Shown here piece after piece: positions 14,725 through 23,572 of a stretch of 64,000 nt of DNA. The position numbers were made by a program, and so were the translations under genes. The notes beneath the pieces were generated by a model that saw only the letters and a list, made by a program, of their open reading frames with translations, was not told the DNA's origin and searched no databases. Source of the DNA: Salarchaeum japonicum (GTDB lineage Archaea > Halobacteriota > Halobacteria > Halobacteriales > Halobacteriaceae); the NCBI RefSeq assembly GCF_020614395.1, contig NZ_CP085324.1:248001-312000 (forward strand), written 5' to 3'. Each line of letters begins with the position of its first letter. The first letter of the stretch is position 1.

Positions 14725-15657
14725 TTACATCGACCTCGCTTTGATGAGAACCGCTTCGGCGTCGTCCGGCGCGGACAGTTCCTCGATGTCGTTCGCGAGT
14801 ACGTACCGGCCGAGCGTCGGACCCGTAACGCGGTAGTACCGGCCGAGCACGCGGTCACGCATCTCGTCCGCGACGACGGTGGTGTCGAGCGCGTCCTTCG
14901 CCATCTGCTTCGCCTCCTCCAGACCGATTCCGGTGAGGGACTCGGTGGACTCGTCGTTGAAGATGACTTCGTGCACGTCATCGCCGTCGTCCAGCACGCC
15001 CTTGATGCGGAGGTCGAACTCGCCCTCGACCTCGCCGTGCTCGCTACACCGGCCGTTCTGGAGGACGCGCGTGCAGTCCTCCTCCGGACAGCGCTTGATG
15101 AGGCCGCTCCCGGACTGGATGTCCACGAGCGCGCCCTCGACGGTCTCGTCGTTGTCGCCGACCTCAATGTCCTCGTCGAGTTCCTCGATGGTCGTCGTCC
15201 GGTTCAGTTTCACCGAGAACCGGCCCTGGTACTCGTCCGTCACGACGTTCCCGAACCGGTACACGGAGCCGTCTTCGAGTTCGGGGAGGTCGGACTTCGC
15301 CCACTTCGTGAACTTGATGGTTCCCGTGGGGTCGCCGAGCAGGCCGACCTGGCCGACGGAGTCGCTCCGGGGTTCCCAGAGGTCGACGACCTTCGCCGTG
15401 ATGTCCACCCACTGTTCCGCCTCGTCCACGTCCTCGACCTGCACCGTCTCGTTCCCGCCCCTGCTGCCGATGTCGTCGCGTTCGAGGCCGGCCTCGTCGA
15501 GGTAGTGGCTCTCGACGCTCCGCCGCGCCTCGCTCAGGGGGACTTTGTACTCGGAGACGAGTCTGTCGAGGCGCTCCTCGATTTCGTCTTCGGTGACGTC
15601 CACGTGATCCGAGAACTGTTCGTACAGGTCGCTCGCTGTCTGCTGTATGTCGCTCAT
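14725..15657 (-). CDS. rpa3: single-stranded DNA-binding protein RPA (Rpa3-like)
   Basis: 310 aa. An N-terminal helical region, an OB-fold at about residues 80-155 (VDITAKVVDLWEP ... GLLGDPTGTIKFTKW), a zinc finger with C190, C195, C204 and H207, and a C-terminal OB-like region ending in YYRVTGPTLGRYVL. This fits haloarchaeal Rpa3. It binds and protects single-stranded DNA. A TATA sequence (TTTATA, minus strand 15721-15726) lies 64 bp before the ATG, giving a leader of about 40 nt. Operon with the RPA-associated gene. Confidence 0.9.
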   Translation of the reverse strand: MSDIQQTASDLYEQFSDHVDVTEDEIEERLDRLVSEYKVPLSEARRSVESHYLDEAGLERDDIGSRGGNETVQVEDVDEAEQWVDITAKVVDLWEPRSDSVGQVGLLGDPTGTIKFTKWAKSDLPELEDGSVYRFGNVVTDEYQGRFSVKLNRTTTIEELDEDIEVGDNDETVEGALVDIQSGSGLIKRCPEEDCTRVLQNGRCSEHGEVEGEFDLRIKGVLDDGDDVHEVIFNDESTESLTGIGLEEAKQMAKDALDTTVVADEMRDRVLGRYYRVTGPTLGRYVLANDIEELSAPDDAEAVLIKARSM

Positions 15658-15720
15658 CGTTGGTTCCTGTCTCCGCGTGTGTGTTCGATGGGAGACACCA
15701 GTGGCTAGGCCGTCTTTCCG

Positions 15721-15758
15721 TATAAACCCTCGTCAACCGCGGTGAAAGTAGAGTTTAG
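15721..15758. promoter_or_regulatory. divergent promoter region of rpa3 and the nucleotidylyltransferase gene
   Basis: The minus-strand TTTATA at 15721-15726 serves rpa3; the plus-strand GTTTAG at about 15753-15758 lies 27 nt before the ATG at 15782. The two elements are back to back within 40 bp. Confidence 0.5.
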
Positions 15759-15781
15759 GGGATGGCGACAGACCACCCGGT

Positions 15782-16774
15782 ATGGACACCGTCGCGCTCC
15801 TCCTCGCGGGCGGCACGGGCACTCGACTGTACCCCGCGAGCCGGAGCGACCGCCCGAAACAGTTCCTCGCGCTCGACGGCGAGCGCTCGCTCCTCCGACA
15901 GACCGCCGACCGCGTCGGGTTCGCAGACCACGTCTACGTCGCCACCCGCGAGGCGTACGCCGACCGCGTCCGCGACATCGTCCCCGAGGCGGGCGTGCTC
16001 GTCGAACCCGCGGCGAAGGACACCGGGCCCGCGCTCGCGTACGCCACCCACCGCGTCCGCGACCAGGTCGGCCCCTGCGCGATGCTCTGCCTCCCCAGCG
16101 ACCACCGCGTCCGGGGCGACTTCGAACCAACCGCGGAAACCGCGCTCGCCGCCGCCCGCGACGGCTTCCTCGCGACCGTCGGCGTCGAACCGACCCGGCC
16201 CGCCACCGGCTACGGCTACATCGAACCCGGCCCCGACCTCGGGGACTACCGCGAGGTCGCCGCGTTCCGCGAGAAACCGGGGGAGGAGGCCGCCCGCGAG
16301 TACGTCGAACGCGGCTGGCTCTGGAACGCCGGCATGTTCGCGTGGACGCCCGACGCGTTCCTCGACGCCGCCCGCGACGGCCCGCTCCGCCCGCTCGGGG
16401 ACGCGCTCGACGCCGGCGACCCAGAGCGCGGATTCGAGCGCGTGGACGCCGTGAGCGTGGACTACGCCGTGATGGAAGACACCGAGAACGCCGTCGTCGT
16501 GCCCGCGGGCTTCGACTGGGACGACCTCGGGTCGTGGGACGCGCTCGCCCGCGTCCTCGACGCCGACGCCGACGGGAACGCCGTGCTCGGGGACGCGCTC
16601 GCAATCGACACCGCGGACTCCGTGCTCGCGAGCGACGACACACACGTCACCGCCATCGGCGTCGAAAACCTCGTCGTCGCGGCCTACGACGACCGCGTGC
16701 TCGTCGTCCCGCGTGAGAAGAGCCAGCGCGTCCGCGACGCCGTACGCGCCCTCCGCGAGGACGGCCTGTTCTAG
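15782..16774 (+). CDS. mannose-1-phosphate guanylyltransferase family protein
   Basis: 330 aa. The N-terminus has the nucleotidyltransferase signature LLLAGGTGTRLYPASRSDRPKQF in two parts (LAGGTGTRL, then RPKQFL), and later PATGYGYIEPG and FREKP, as in GDP-mannose pyrophosphorylases. It lacks the C-terminal cupin isomerase domain of bifunctional bacterial ManC. Catalyses sugar-1-phosphate + NTP to NDP-sugar + PPi, probably making GDP-mannose for glycosylation. Leaderless start predicted at 15782. The stop interlocks with tfx by CTAG. Confidence 0.88.
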   Translation: MDTVALLLAGGTGTRLYPASRSDRPKQFLALDGERSLLRQTADRVGFADHVYVATREAYADRVRDIVPEAGVLVEPAAKDTGPALAYATHRVRDQVGPCAMLCLPSDHRVRGDFEPTAETALAAARDGFLATVGVEPTRPATGYGYIEPGPDLGDYREVAAFREKPGEEAAREYVERGWLWNAGMFAWTPDAFLDAARDGPLRPLGDALDAGDPERGFERVDAVSVDYAVMEDTENAVVVPAGFDWDDLGSWDALARVLDADADGNAVLGDALAIDTADSVLASDDTHVTAIGVENLVVAAYDDRVLVVPREKSQRVRDAVRALREDGLF

Positions 16775-17229
16775 TCGGGCGCGACCCGCACCCGCACGTC
16801 CCCCTCACGGGTCACGCCCACCAGCATCGTCGTCTTGACCTCGCGGCCGACGACCGCGTCCCCCGCCGCCTCGCTCACGCGCGTCATCATATCCACGCCG
16901 GAGTACGCGACCTTCACGCCCGCCTCGTCGCACGCGTCGAACACGGCCTCCGGCACGTCGTAGAGGTCGGTGCCCGCCTCGACCTCCACCTGCACCGGCG
17001 CTTCCAGCGCCTCCACGAACGCCACCGTCTCCCGCGCCTTCGCGACGTTCTCCCGCGCCGCCGCCTCCACCTTCGAGATGTTCGCGCGGGACGTCCCGAG
17101 CGAGTCGGCGACGTCCGCCTGCGACAGCCCTCGCTCGCGGAGCGCCAACACCTCCGCCTGCCGGCGCGTCAACGCGCTCTCCGACGCGTCGAACCCCGCC
17201 CGCGCCAGCACGTCCTCGACGTCGCTCAA
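16771..17229 (-). CDS. Tfx-family DNA-binding protein
   Basis: 152 aa. Residues about 18-62 form a helix-turn-helix (LTRRQAEVLALRERGLSQAD, then LGTSRANISKVE) typical of Tfx, first described in methanogens as binding near a formylmethanofuran dehydrogenase operon. The C-terminal domain is the Tfx-specific alpha/beta fold, possibly ligand binding. The start is a TTG at 17229 that overlaps the TRAM gene stop as TTGA, which explains why no ATG is present. Targets unknown. Confidence 0.85.
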   Translation of the reverse strand: MSDVEDVLARAGFDASESALTRRQAEVLALRERGLSQADVADSLGTSRANISKVEAAARENVAKARETVAFVEALEAPVQVEVEAGTDLYDVPEAVFDACDEAGVKVAYSGVDMMTRVSEAAGDAVVGREVKTTMLVGVTREGDVRVRVAPD

Positions 17230-17666
17230 CTCCCCCAGAAGTTCTCCCGACTCCCCAGCCGCGGATTGTCCTCCTCCGCGTCCTCCGCGCCCGACTCGTC
17301 GCCCTCCGCCTCCTCGTCCTCCGACGGCTCCTCGGGCAGTTTCTCGACGAGGTCGGCGCGAGCGTAGTTCGACTTCACGTTCGTCACCTTCGCCCGCACG
17401 CGCGCCGGCGGCAACACGCCGTCCACCATCACGATGAACCCCGTCCCCTCGTGACGGCCCACGCCCGCACCCGACTCGTGCATGTCGTCCACCTCGATGA
17501 CGACCTCCTCCCCCGGAACCACCGGCGCAGTCTTCAGCTCCTCTATCGGCTGATTGTAGTGATTACACCACTCCTTCCCGCCTCTGTCCCCGTAATACTG
17601 ACACCCCATCCCCTCGATACGCTCCGAGAAGCTCGGGCACTCGTCCGCGATTGGACACTCGGCCAT
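17226..17666 (-). CDS. TRAM-domain protein with N-terminal cysteine cluster
   Basis: 146 aa. Residues about 45-105 form a TRAM/OB-like RNA-binding domain (GEEVVIEVDDMHESGAGVGR ... VRAKVTNVKSNYARADLVE). The first 35 residues hold four or five cysteines (C4, C10, C22, C34), a possible zinc site. The C-terminus is acidic and disordered. Small TRAM proteins act as RNA-binding or chaperone-like proteins in archaea. It is the first gene of a two-gene unit with tfx, linked by a TTGA overlap. Confidence 0.85.
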   Translation of the reverse strand: MAECPIADECPSFSERIEGMGCQYYGDRGGKEWCNHYNQPIEELKTAPVVPGEEVVIEVDDMHESGAGVGRHEGTGFIVMVDGVLPPARVRAKVTNVKSNYARADLVEKLPEEPSEDEEAEGDESGAEDAEEDNPRLGSRENFWGS

Positions 17667-17711
17667 ACCACATACTGGCGGCGGCCGCTCTAAAAGCGTT
17701 CCTCACCCACC

Positions 17712-17813
17712 TTTTTACTCTGCGGGTCGCCGGAGGCGACCCCTTGAGTAAAAACCTGGAGGGAAAAAGCCGCTCGCCGGAGGCGAGCGGTGAACCTCGC
17801 GCAGAGCGCGAGG
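17712..17813. repeat. cluster of perfect hairpins with 3-nt loops
   Basis: Three perfect inverted repeats with purine triloops: GGGTCGCC-GGA-GGCGACCC (17724-17742), CCGCTCGCC-GGA-GGCGAGCGG (17770-17790) and CCTCGCGC-AGA-GCGCGAGG (17795-17813). The first is nested in a further 9-bp stem, TTTTTACTC/GAGTAAAAA (17712-17720 and 17746-17754). They lie in the 241-bp gap between divergent genes, so they are not ordinary terminators. Confidence 0.8.
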
Positions 17814-17907
17814 ACAAACTGTTTCCGCGCCGCCCCGCTCCGCTCGTGTTCGTCTCGCCCGCTGACACGACACAAGACTCATACGCGCGCCGGACAACCG
17901 AGTTGGC

Positions 17908-20151
17908 GTGGAGTTCACCCCAGTCGTCGCGTGGCTGGGGGTCGTCCTCGCACTCGCCGCCGCTGCCCTCCCCATCGCCGACCGCGTGTTCCGCGGGTTC
18001 CCCGACAGCGGCGCGTCGTTCGCCCCGGCGACGGCCCTCGCCACCGTCACGGTCTCCGCGTACTGGCTCGGCCACCTCGCCTACGGCCGGTTCGTCAGCC
18101 TCGCCGCCGCCGGCGTGTTCGTCCTCGCCGGCGTCGCGCTCTGGGGCTGGCGACGCCCCCGTCTCGCCCGCGCCCGCCTCCCGCTCGCCGTCTTCCTGCT
18201 CGCGTTCACCTTCCTGGTGGTCGTGCGCGCGTACGACCCCGGCATCCACCCGGCGGGCGGCGAGAAGTTCCTCGACTTCGGCCTCCTGAACGTCATCCTG
18301 CGCGCGGACTACCTGCCCCCCGAGGACGTGTGGTTCGCCGGCGAGCGCCTCCGATACTACTACGGCGCGCAACTCGCCACCGCGACGCTCGTCCACCTCA
18401 CCGGCGTCACGCCGAGCGTCGCGTACAACCTCGCGCTCGCCACCTTCTACGCCACGCTCGTCACGGGCGCGTTCGGCCTCGCGCGCGCCGCCGCCACCCA
18501 CGCCGACCAGAACGGAACGCTCGCCGGCGTCCTCGCCGCGTTCCTCGTCGGCCTCGCGGGCACGCTCGCCACGCCGGTTCGCTTCCTGCTCGCGAATCTC
18601 GCGCCCGGGTTCGCGGCCGACCACGCCGCGTTCGCATTCACCGGCATCCGCACCACGATTCCGAACGCCGTCGAAGCCGTCGCCGCCGACTGGTCGTACT
18701 GGCTCGGCCGCTACGTCATCGACGGCACACTGACCGTCTCGCCGTTCTGGGCGTACCTCAACGGCGACCTGCACGCGCACGTCGTCGCCGCGCCCTTCCT
18801 CGTCCTCGTCGCCGCGCTCGCCTACACCGTCTTCCGCGCCCGCGGCCGCGCCCGACTGATTCGTCTCGCCTGCCTCGGCGTCGCCGGCGGCTTCCTCACC
18901 CTCGTCAACACGTGGGGCCTCCCCACCACCGTCGGCATCGCGACGCTCGCGCTCGCGTTCTCCCCGCACACGCCCAGCCCCCGCCGATTCGCGCACCCGG
19001 TCGTTGACGAACTCGCGCGGTACGCCAGCGCCGCCGCCGGCGCGCTCTGCGTCGCCGCGCTCGCCGTCACCACCGCCGCGCCCTTCCTCCTCTTCCACAC
19101 GCCCGTCAACCGCGGCGTCGGCTTCCTCCCGCCCCGCACCGCCCTCGGCCCGCTCCTCCTCGCCTACGGCGTCTTCCTCGCCGCCTTCGCGCTCGCCGTC
19201 CGCCGCTACGACGTCCCGCTCCCCGGCCCCCGGGCTTCGTTCGCCCTCGGCGTCCTCGCGGTCGCGCTCGCGGGCGTCCTGCTCGCGCTCGACCTCGCCG
19301 CCGTGCTCGTCGTCGCCCCGCTCCTCGCCGCCGCCTGGTACGTCCTCCGCCGCCGCACGCCCGCGTTCTGGCTCGTGCTCTGCGTCGCCGGCGCGGGCCT
19401 CGTCCTCGCCGTCGAGTTCGCGTACGCCCGCGTCTACCCGTTCAGTCCCGCCGTCCCCCGCTGGAACACCGTCTACAAGGTCTCCATGCAGGTCTGGGTG
19501 CTCTGGGGAATCGGGGCCGCCGTCGCCGCCGCCGCCGTCCTCGAACACGCCGTCCGCCGCGCCCGCGAACGCGCGCCCTCGCTCGCCGCCGCACGCGCCC
19601 TCGCACCCGCCGCCGTCGTCGCCGTCCTCCTCGTCGGTGCCGCCGTCTTCCCCGCCGCGGCGCTCGTCCAACACCACAACCTCGCCGGCGACGACCCCTC
19701 CCTCGACGGCACCCGCTACGTCGAAACCACCCATCCCCACGAAGCCGCCGCCATCGACTGGCTCGACAGCCAGGTCACCGGCACGCCCGTCCTCCTCTCG
19801 AAACCCGGCCGCACCACGTACACCTGGGTCAACGCGCCGTCCAGCCTCACCGGCATCCCTACCGTCGCCGGCTGGACGCACGAGAAGGGCTACCGCGGCA
19901 CCGACGCCTACGACGCCCGCGCCACCGACGCCGCCTACATGCTCGACGCCGACTGGGACTCCGCCGCCCTCCTCCTCGACTACTACGACGTCCAGTACGT
20001 CTACTACGGCCCGAACGAACGCGCCGCCTACGGCCCCAGCATCTACGACAACCGCACCGGCGTCACCGTCGCCTACCAGAACGAGCAAGTCACCATCTAC
20101 GAAATCGACGCCGACGAAGCCTGCGCCGCCGTCCGCGACACCTGCCCCTGA
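17908..20151 (+). CDS. DUF2298 multi-pass membrane protein (YYY motif family)
   Basis: 747 aa with roughly 14-16 hydrophobic helices and a soluble C-terminal domain (about residues 590-747). The motif LRYYYGAQLATATLVHL matches the YYY signature of the archaeal/Chloroflexi DUF2298 family, which resembles GT-C type glycosyltransferases in layout. A role in lipid-linked sugar transfer or surface polymer synthesis is a family-level guess. It starts with GTG at 17908, after the hairpin cluster. No operon partner on the same strand. Confidence 0.88.
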   Translation: MEFTPVVAWLGVVLALAAAALPIADRVFRGFPDSGASFAPATALATVTVSAYWLGHLAYGRFVSLAAAGVFVLAGVALWGWRRPRLARARLPLAVFLLAFTFLVVVRAYDPGIHPAGGEKFLDFGLLNVILRADYLPPEDVWFAGERLRYYYGAQLATATLVHLTGVTPSVAYNLALATFYATLVTGAFGLARAAATHADQNGTLAGVLAAFLVGLAGTLATPVRFLLANLAPGFAADHAAFAFTGIRTTIPNAVEAVAADWSYWLGRYVIDGTLTVSPFWAYLNGDLHAHVVAAPFLVLVAALAYTVFRARGRARLIRLACLGVAGGFLTLVNTWGLPTTVGIATLALAFSPHTPSPRRFAHPVVDELARYASAAAGALCVAALAVTTAAPFLLFHTPVNRGVGFLPPRTALGPLLLAYGVFLAAFALAVRRYDVPLPGPRASFALGVLAVALAGVLLALDLAAVLVVAPLLAAAWYVLRRRTPAFWLVLCVAGAGLVLAVEFAYARVYPFSPAVPRWNTVYKVSMQVWVLWGIGAAVAAAAVLEHAVRRARERAPSLAAARALAPAAVVAVLLVGAAVFPAAALVQHHNLAGDDPSLDGTRYVETTHPHEAAAIDWLDSQVTGTPVLLSKPGRTTYTWVNAPSSLTGIPTVAGWTHEKGYRGTDAYDARATDAAYMLDADWDSAALLLDYYDVQYVYYGPNERAAYGPSIYDNRTGVTVAYQNEQVTIYEIDADEACAAVRDTCP

Positions 20152-20166
20152 CTCTCCGCAGAAAAC

Positions 20167-21162
20167 TCAGGCGAGCGGCGTGCGCTCGACGACCTGGCCG
20201 TCGTAGGTCGGGTACTGCTCGACGATTTCGCCGTCCTCGACGTCGCCGTCCTCGATCATCTCTTCGAGCAACCACCACGCGACCTCGACGTGGTCGGACT
20301 TCGCGGTGTAGAACTCGTCGGGGACGCCGAGTTCCTCGAAGCGCTCGCGGTCGGCGTACGTCTTCCCGTAGACGAGCGTGCCGTCGTCCGTGACTTCGTC
20401 GAAGTCCCGGCGGATGTTCTCCGCCATGCGCTTCAGGCGGTTGCGGTGCTGGGCAGCGTCCTTGAACACGCTCGTGCAGAAGTACACCTTCTCGTGGCCC
20501 GCCATCTCCTCCAATATCGCGTCCTTCGAGCCGTCCACGGCGCTCATGTGGCCGTCCTGAAGCTCGTAGCCGGCGTCCTGCATGCGCTCGTAGTTCCCCT
20601 GACTCATCTCGAACTCGTTGACGTTACAGAAGTCGGCCGCGCCCTCGTCGAGGAAGTCGAGGAACTCCTGTTCCGCGCGGATGCCCGGAATCTCGAACGC
20701 GGGCGTGAGGCCCTCCTCGCGGGCGATGTAGAGGATGTCCTCCCACTCGGTGCCGTGGAGGTCGCCCCACAGTTCGTACGGCGGGTGGAACCGAATCTCG
20801 TCCAGGCCGGCCTCCGAGAGCCGCCGCATGTTCTCGCGGCCGCCCGTGATACCCGTGTAGAGGTGGGTGTGGTGGTCGTCGCCGAACTCCTCCTTGAGCA
20901 GGCGGAGATACCGGCAGGTCTTGTCCAGCGCCTCCTGCGGTTCGCCGCCCGTGATGGACGTGCCGAGCGCGTCCATCTTCTTCGCCTCCCGGATGATTTC
21001 CTCGTCGTTCTCGACCGGACGCTCGTTCGCGTACGTCTGCGTGACGTTCTTCCGGTTCTCGCCGAGCGGGCAGTAGAAGCAGTCGCGCTGGTCGCAGTAG
21101 CCGTAGACGAACAGCACCATCTTCCCTCCTTTCGCGCACTGCTCACAGCCCTTCGATATCAT
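20167..21162 (-). CDS. radical SAM protein with CX4CX2C cluster motif
   Basis: 331 aa. The cluster cysteines are C23, C28 and C31 (GYCDQRDCFYCPLG), spaced CX4CX2C instead of the canonical CX3CX2C. The GGEPQ motif (SAM binding) follows near residue 72. An extra pair, C6 and C9, sits at the N-terminus. It belongs with the COG2108-type archaeal radical SAM proteins, function unassigned. It would reduce SAM at a [4Fe-4S] cluster to start a radical reaction. Monocistronic; divergent from the DUF373 gene. Confidence 0.9.
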   Translation of the reverse strand: MISKGCEQCAKGGKMVLFVYGYCDQRDCFYCPLGENRKNVTQTYANERPVENDEEIIREAKKMDALGTSITGGEPQEALDKTCRYLRLLKEEFGDDHHTHLYTGITGGRENMRRLSEAGLDEIRFHPPYELWGDLHGTEWEDILYIAREEGLTPAFEIPGIRAEQEFLDFLDEGAADFCNVNEFEMSQGNYERMQDAGYELQDGHMSAVDGSKDAILEEMAGHEKVYFCTSVFKDAAQHRNRLKRMAENIRRDFDEVTDDGTLVYGKTYADRERFEELGVPDEFYTAKSDHVEVAWWLLEEMIEDGDVEDGEIVEQYPTYDGQVVERTPLA

Positions 21163-21277
21163 TCGTTGTCCACGTTACTGCGTGAAGCGTCAAAAGCCGT
21201 GCGCTCCCGCCTCGCGCGTGCCACCGCGTCCCGCGTCTCCCGAAAGTCCTTAACCCTCACCGGCGTACCTATCGCTG

Positions 21278-22357
21278 ATGCTGCTCGTTCTCTGCGTCGA
21301 CCTCGACGACGACCTCGGCCGGAAGACCGGCCTTGACACGCCGGTCGTCGGCCGGGACGCCGTGGAGGACGCCGCCGTCTCCCTCGCCACCGCAGACCCC
21401 GAGGACTCGGACGTGAACGTCCTCTTCGAGGGCGTCCACCTCCACGACCGCCTCGACGCCGACGAGCGCGTGGAGGTCGCGGCGGTCACGGGCGTCGAGT
21501 CCGGCGGGGTCGCCGCGAACCGCGAGGTCGGCCGCGAGGTGGACGAAATCCTCGCCGGCCTCCAGACGAGCGACCCCGTCCGCGCCATCGTCGTCACCGA
21601 CGGCGCGCAGGACGAGTCCGTGGTTCCCGTCATCCGCTCCCGCGTCACCATCGACGGCGTCCGCCGCGTCGTCGTCCGGCAGGCCCAGGATCTCGAATCG
21701 ATGTACTACACCATCAAACAGGTCTTGAACGACCCCGAGACCCGCGGCACGCTCCTCGTCCCGCTCGGCGTCCTCCTCCTCATCTACCCCCTGACCGTGC
21801 TCGCGAACGCCGTCGGCCTCCCCGGTACCGTGCTCGGCCTCGCGTCCGCCGTCCTCGGCCTCTACGTCCTCTTCCGCGGCCTCGGCCTGGAGGACGCCGT
21901 GGACTCCGCGGTCGACCGCGCGCGCAACGTCCTCTACACCGGCCGCGTCACCATCATCACGTACGTCGTCGCCGCCGCCCTCCTCGCAATCGGCGGCATG
22001 CAGGGCGTCACCCACCTCCAGACCGTCCGCGACGCCGCCCCCGACCCGGACGCCGCGACCATCGTCGCCGCGCTCCTCTTCGGAGCCGTCCGCTGGTTCG
22101 CCGCCGCCGGCCTCACCAGCAGTCTCGGCCAGATCACGGACGAGTACCTCGCCGGCCGGTTCAAGTGGCGCTACCTGAACGCGCCCTTCTACGTCCTCGC
22201 CATCACCGCCGTCCTGCACGCGCTCAGCGCGTACGTCCTCGGCTACGTCACCCTCCCCCTGCTCGCGCTCGTGCTCACCGCCGGAACCATCCTCAGCGTC
22301 GTCAGCACGCTCGCGTTCGCCGTCGTCGAGAGCCGCAGAAACCCCGCCCAGGGTTAG
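21278..22357 (+). CDS. DUF373 family membrane protein
   Basis: 359 aa. The N-terminal half is soluble (CVDLDDDLGRK start, a Rossmann-like region through about residue 140), followed by about six membrane helices (residues 155-350). This is the DUF373 layout found in most archaea. The conserved acidic DLDDD suggests metal binding or catalysis, but no function is established. The stop interlocks by 4 bp (TTAG) with the convergent prenyl synthase gene. Confidence 0.88.
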   Translation: MLLVLCVDLDDDLGRKTGLDTPVVGRDAVEDAAVSLATADPEDSDVNVLFEGVHLHDRLDADERVEVAAVTGVESGGVAANREVGREVDEILAGLQTSDPVRAIVVTDGAQDESVVPVIRSRVTIDGVRRVVVRQAQDLESMYYTIKQVLNDPETRGTLLVPLGVLLLIYPLTVLANAVGLPGTVLGLASAVLGLYVLFRGLGLEDAVDSAVDRARNVLYTGRVTIITYVVAAALLAIGGMQGVTHLQTVRDAAPDPDAATIVAALLFGAVRWFAAAGLTSSLGQITDEYLAGRFKWRYLNAPFYVLAITAVLHALSAYVLGYVTLPLLALVLTAGTILSVVSTLAFAVVESRRNPAQG

Positions 22358-23193
22358 CGTTCGCGCTCGACGACGAACGCCGCGAGTTCTTCGAGGTAGG
22401 TGCGGGCGTCGCCGTCCACGAGGTCGAGGCTCTCCAGGGCCGCCCGCGCCTGCCTGCTCTCCGCGTCCGCGAGGTCGTTCACCTCTGCCACGGGCCGGTC
22501 GGTCACCCGAACCACCGAGGGGCGCTCCATCACCTCGTCCTGGCCCGCGGGCTTCCCGAGCGCCGCGGTGTCCCCCGTGGCGTCGAGCACGTCGTCCCGA
22601 ATCTGGAACGCCACCCCGACGTGCTCCGCGTACTCCCCCACGGTCTCCACCGCGGTCTCGTCCGCGCCCGCCGCGATAGCGCCGAGTTCGGCCGCCGCGC
22701 GGAACAGCGCGCCCGTCTTCCGGCGCGCAAGCGTCATGTACTCGTCCTCCGTCTCGGGACGGTCGACGAGCTCCATCGCTTCGCCTTCGCCGAGTTCGAC
22801 CATCGCGTCCGCCACCGCGCTCATCGCGCGCGGGTCGTCGAACAGCGCGAACGCCTCCCCGAGCAGGCCGTCCGACGCGACCAGCGCCGGCCCGTATCCG
22901 GCCGCCGCCCACGCCGACGGCTCCCCCCGCCGCAGTTCCGAGCGGTCGATGATGTCGTCCACCACGAGCGACGCGTTGTGCACGAGTTCGATGCCGACCC
23001 CGAAGTCGAGCGCATCCTCGGGGTCGCCCCCCATCGCCTCACACACCAACAGCGTCAACGTCGGGCGCACCCGCTTCCCGCCCGCGAGCACGGCGTCCGC
23101 GAGCTGGTCGGAGAGCTCCACGGGGTCGACGCGCGCCACCACCTCCGCAAGCCGCTCCTCGACGCGCTCGCGCCGCGCCTCGACGTACTCCAT
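22354..23193 (-). CDS. polyprenyl (geranylgeranyl) diphosphate synthase
   Basis: 279 aa from the ATG at 23193. The first Asp-rich motif is DDIID (79-83) and the second is DDVLD (200-204), with GGKRVRP (38-44) and an RRG after the first motif, all standard for trans-prenyltransferases. It condenses IPP with allylic diphosphates, probably making GGPP for archaeal membrane lipids or quinones. Slightly shorter than typical GGPP synthases (about 330 aa), so it may be the short paralogue group. Confidence 0.9.
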   Translation of the reverse strand: MEYVEARRERVEERLAEVVARVDPVELSDQLADAVLAGGKRVRPTLTLLVCEAMGGDPEDALDFGVGIELVHNASLVVDDIIDRSELRRGEPSAWAAAGYGPALVASDGLLGEAFALFDDPRAMSAVADAMVELGEGEAMELVDRPETEDEYMTLARRKTGALFRAAAELGAIAAGADETAVETVGEYAEHVGVAFQIRDDVLDATGDTAALGKPAGQDEVMERPSVVRVTDRPVAEVNDLADAESRQARAALESLDLVDGDARTYLEELAAFVVERER

Positions 23194-23275
23194 TACCACT
23201 TCGTCGGGGCTTCACGCATTTCACTCCCTCGGAACGCCCCGTCAACGTTACGTGCCAGCGGCCGTCTCTCGACGT

Positions 23276-23572
23276 ATGGCCGGGCTCGTGGAGGTACTCG
23301 GGGAGGGAATCGTTCACTTCGAACTCGTCTGTTACACGCTCAGCACCGCGTTTTCGTTGCTCGCCTACCGCGAGTACCGCGGCACCCCCTGGGGGAGCGT
23401 CGTCGCCGCCGTCACCGTCTTCTCCGGCACCCTCCTCGCGTGGACGTTCGGCGTCCAGTTCCTCGACACCCTCCTGTTCAGCGCGCTCGCGTGGTTCACC
23501 GCCTCCCTCGCCGTCGCGTACGCCGCCGTCCAGTACTACCGCATCGGCACCGGCCGGGTGGTCGTCCGATGA
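23276..23572 (+). CDS. 98-aa small membrane protein
   Basis: 98 aa with about three membrane helices (residues 11-30, 40-58, 64-86). No charged catalytic motif is evident. The stop overlaps the next ATG (ATGA at 23569-23572). It is the first gene of a three-gene unit. I recall similar gene sets in haloarchaea without function. Probably one half of a two-protein membrane unit with the following gene, since both are short and hydrophobic. Confidence 0.8.
   Translation: MAGLVEVLGEGIVHFELVCYTLSTAFSLLAYREYRGTPWGSVVAAVTVFSGTLLAWTFGVQFLDTLLFSALAWFTASLAVAYAAVQYYRIGTGRVVVR

Noticed and set aside
17563-20088. 841-codon Glu/Gly-rich minus frame
   Set aside because: Antisense of the DUF2298 gene; repetitive composition comes from GC-rich codon use.
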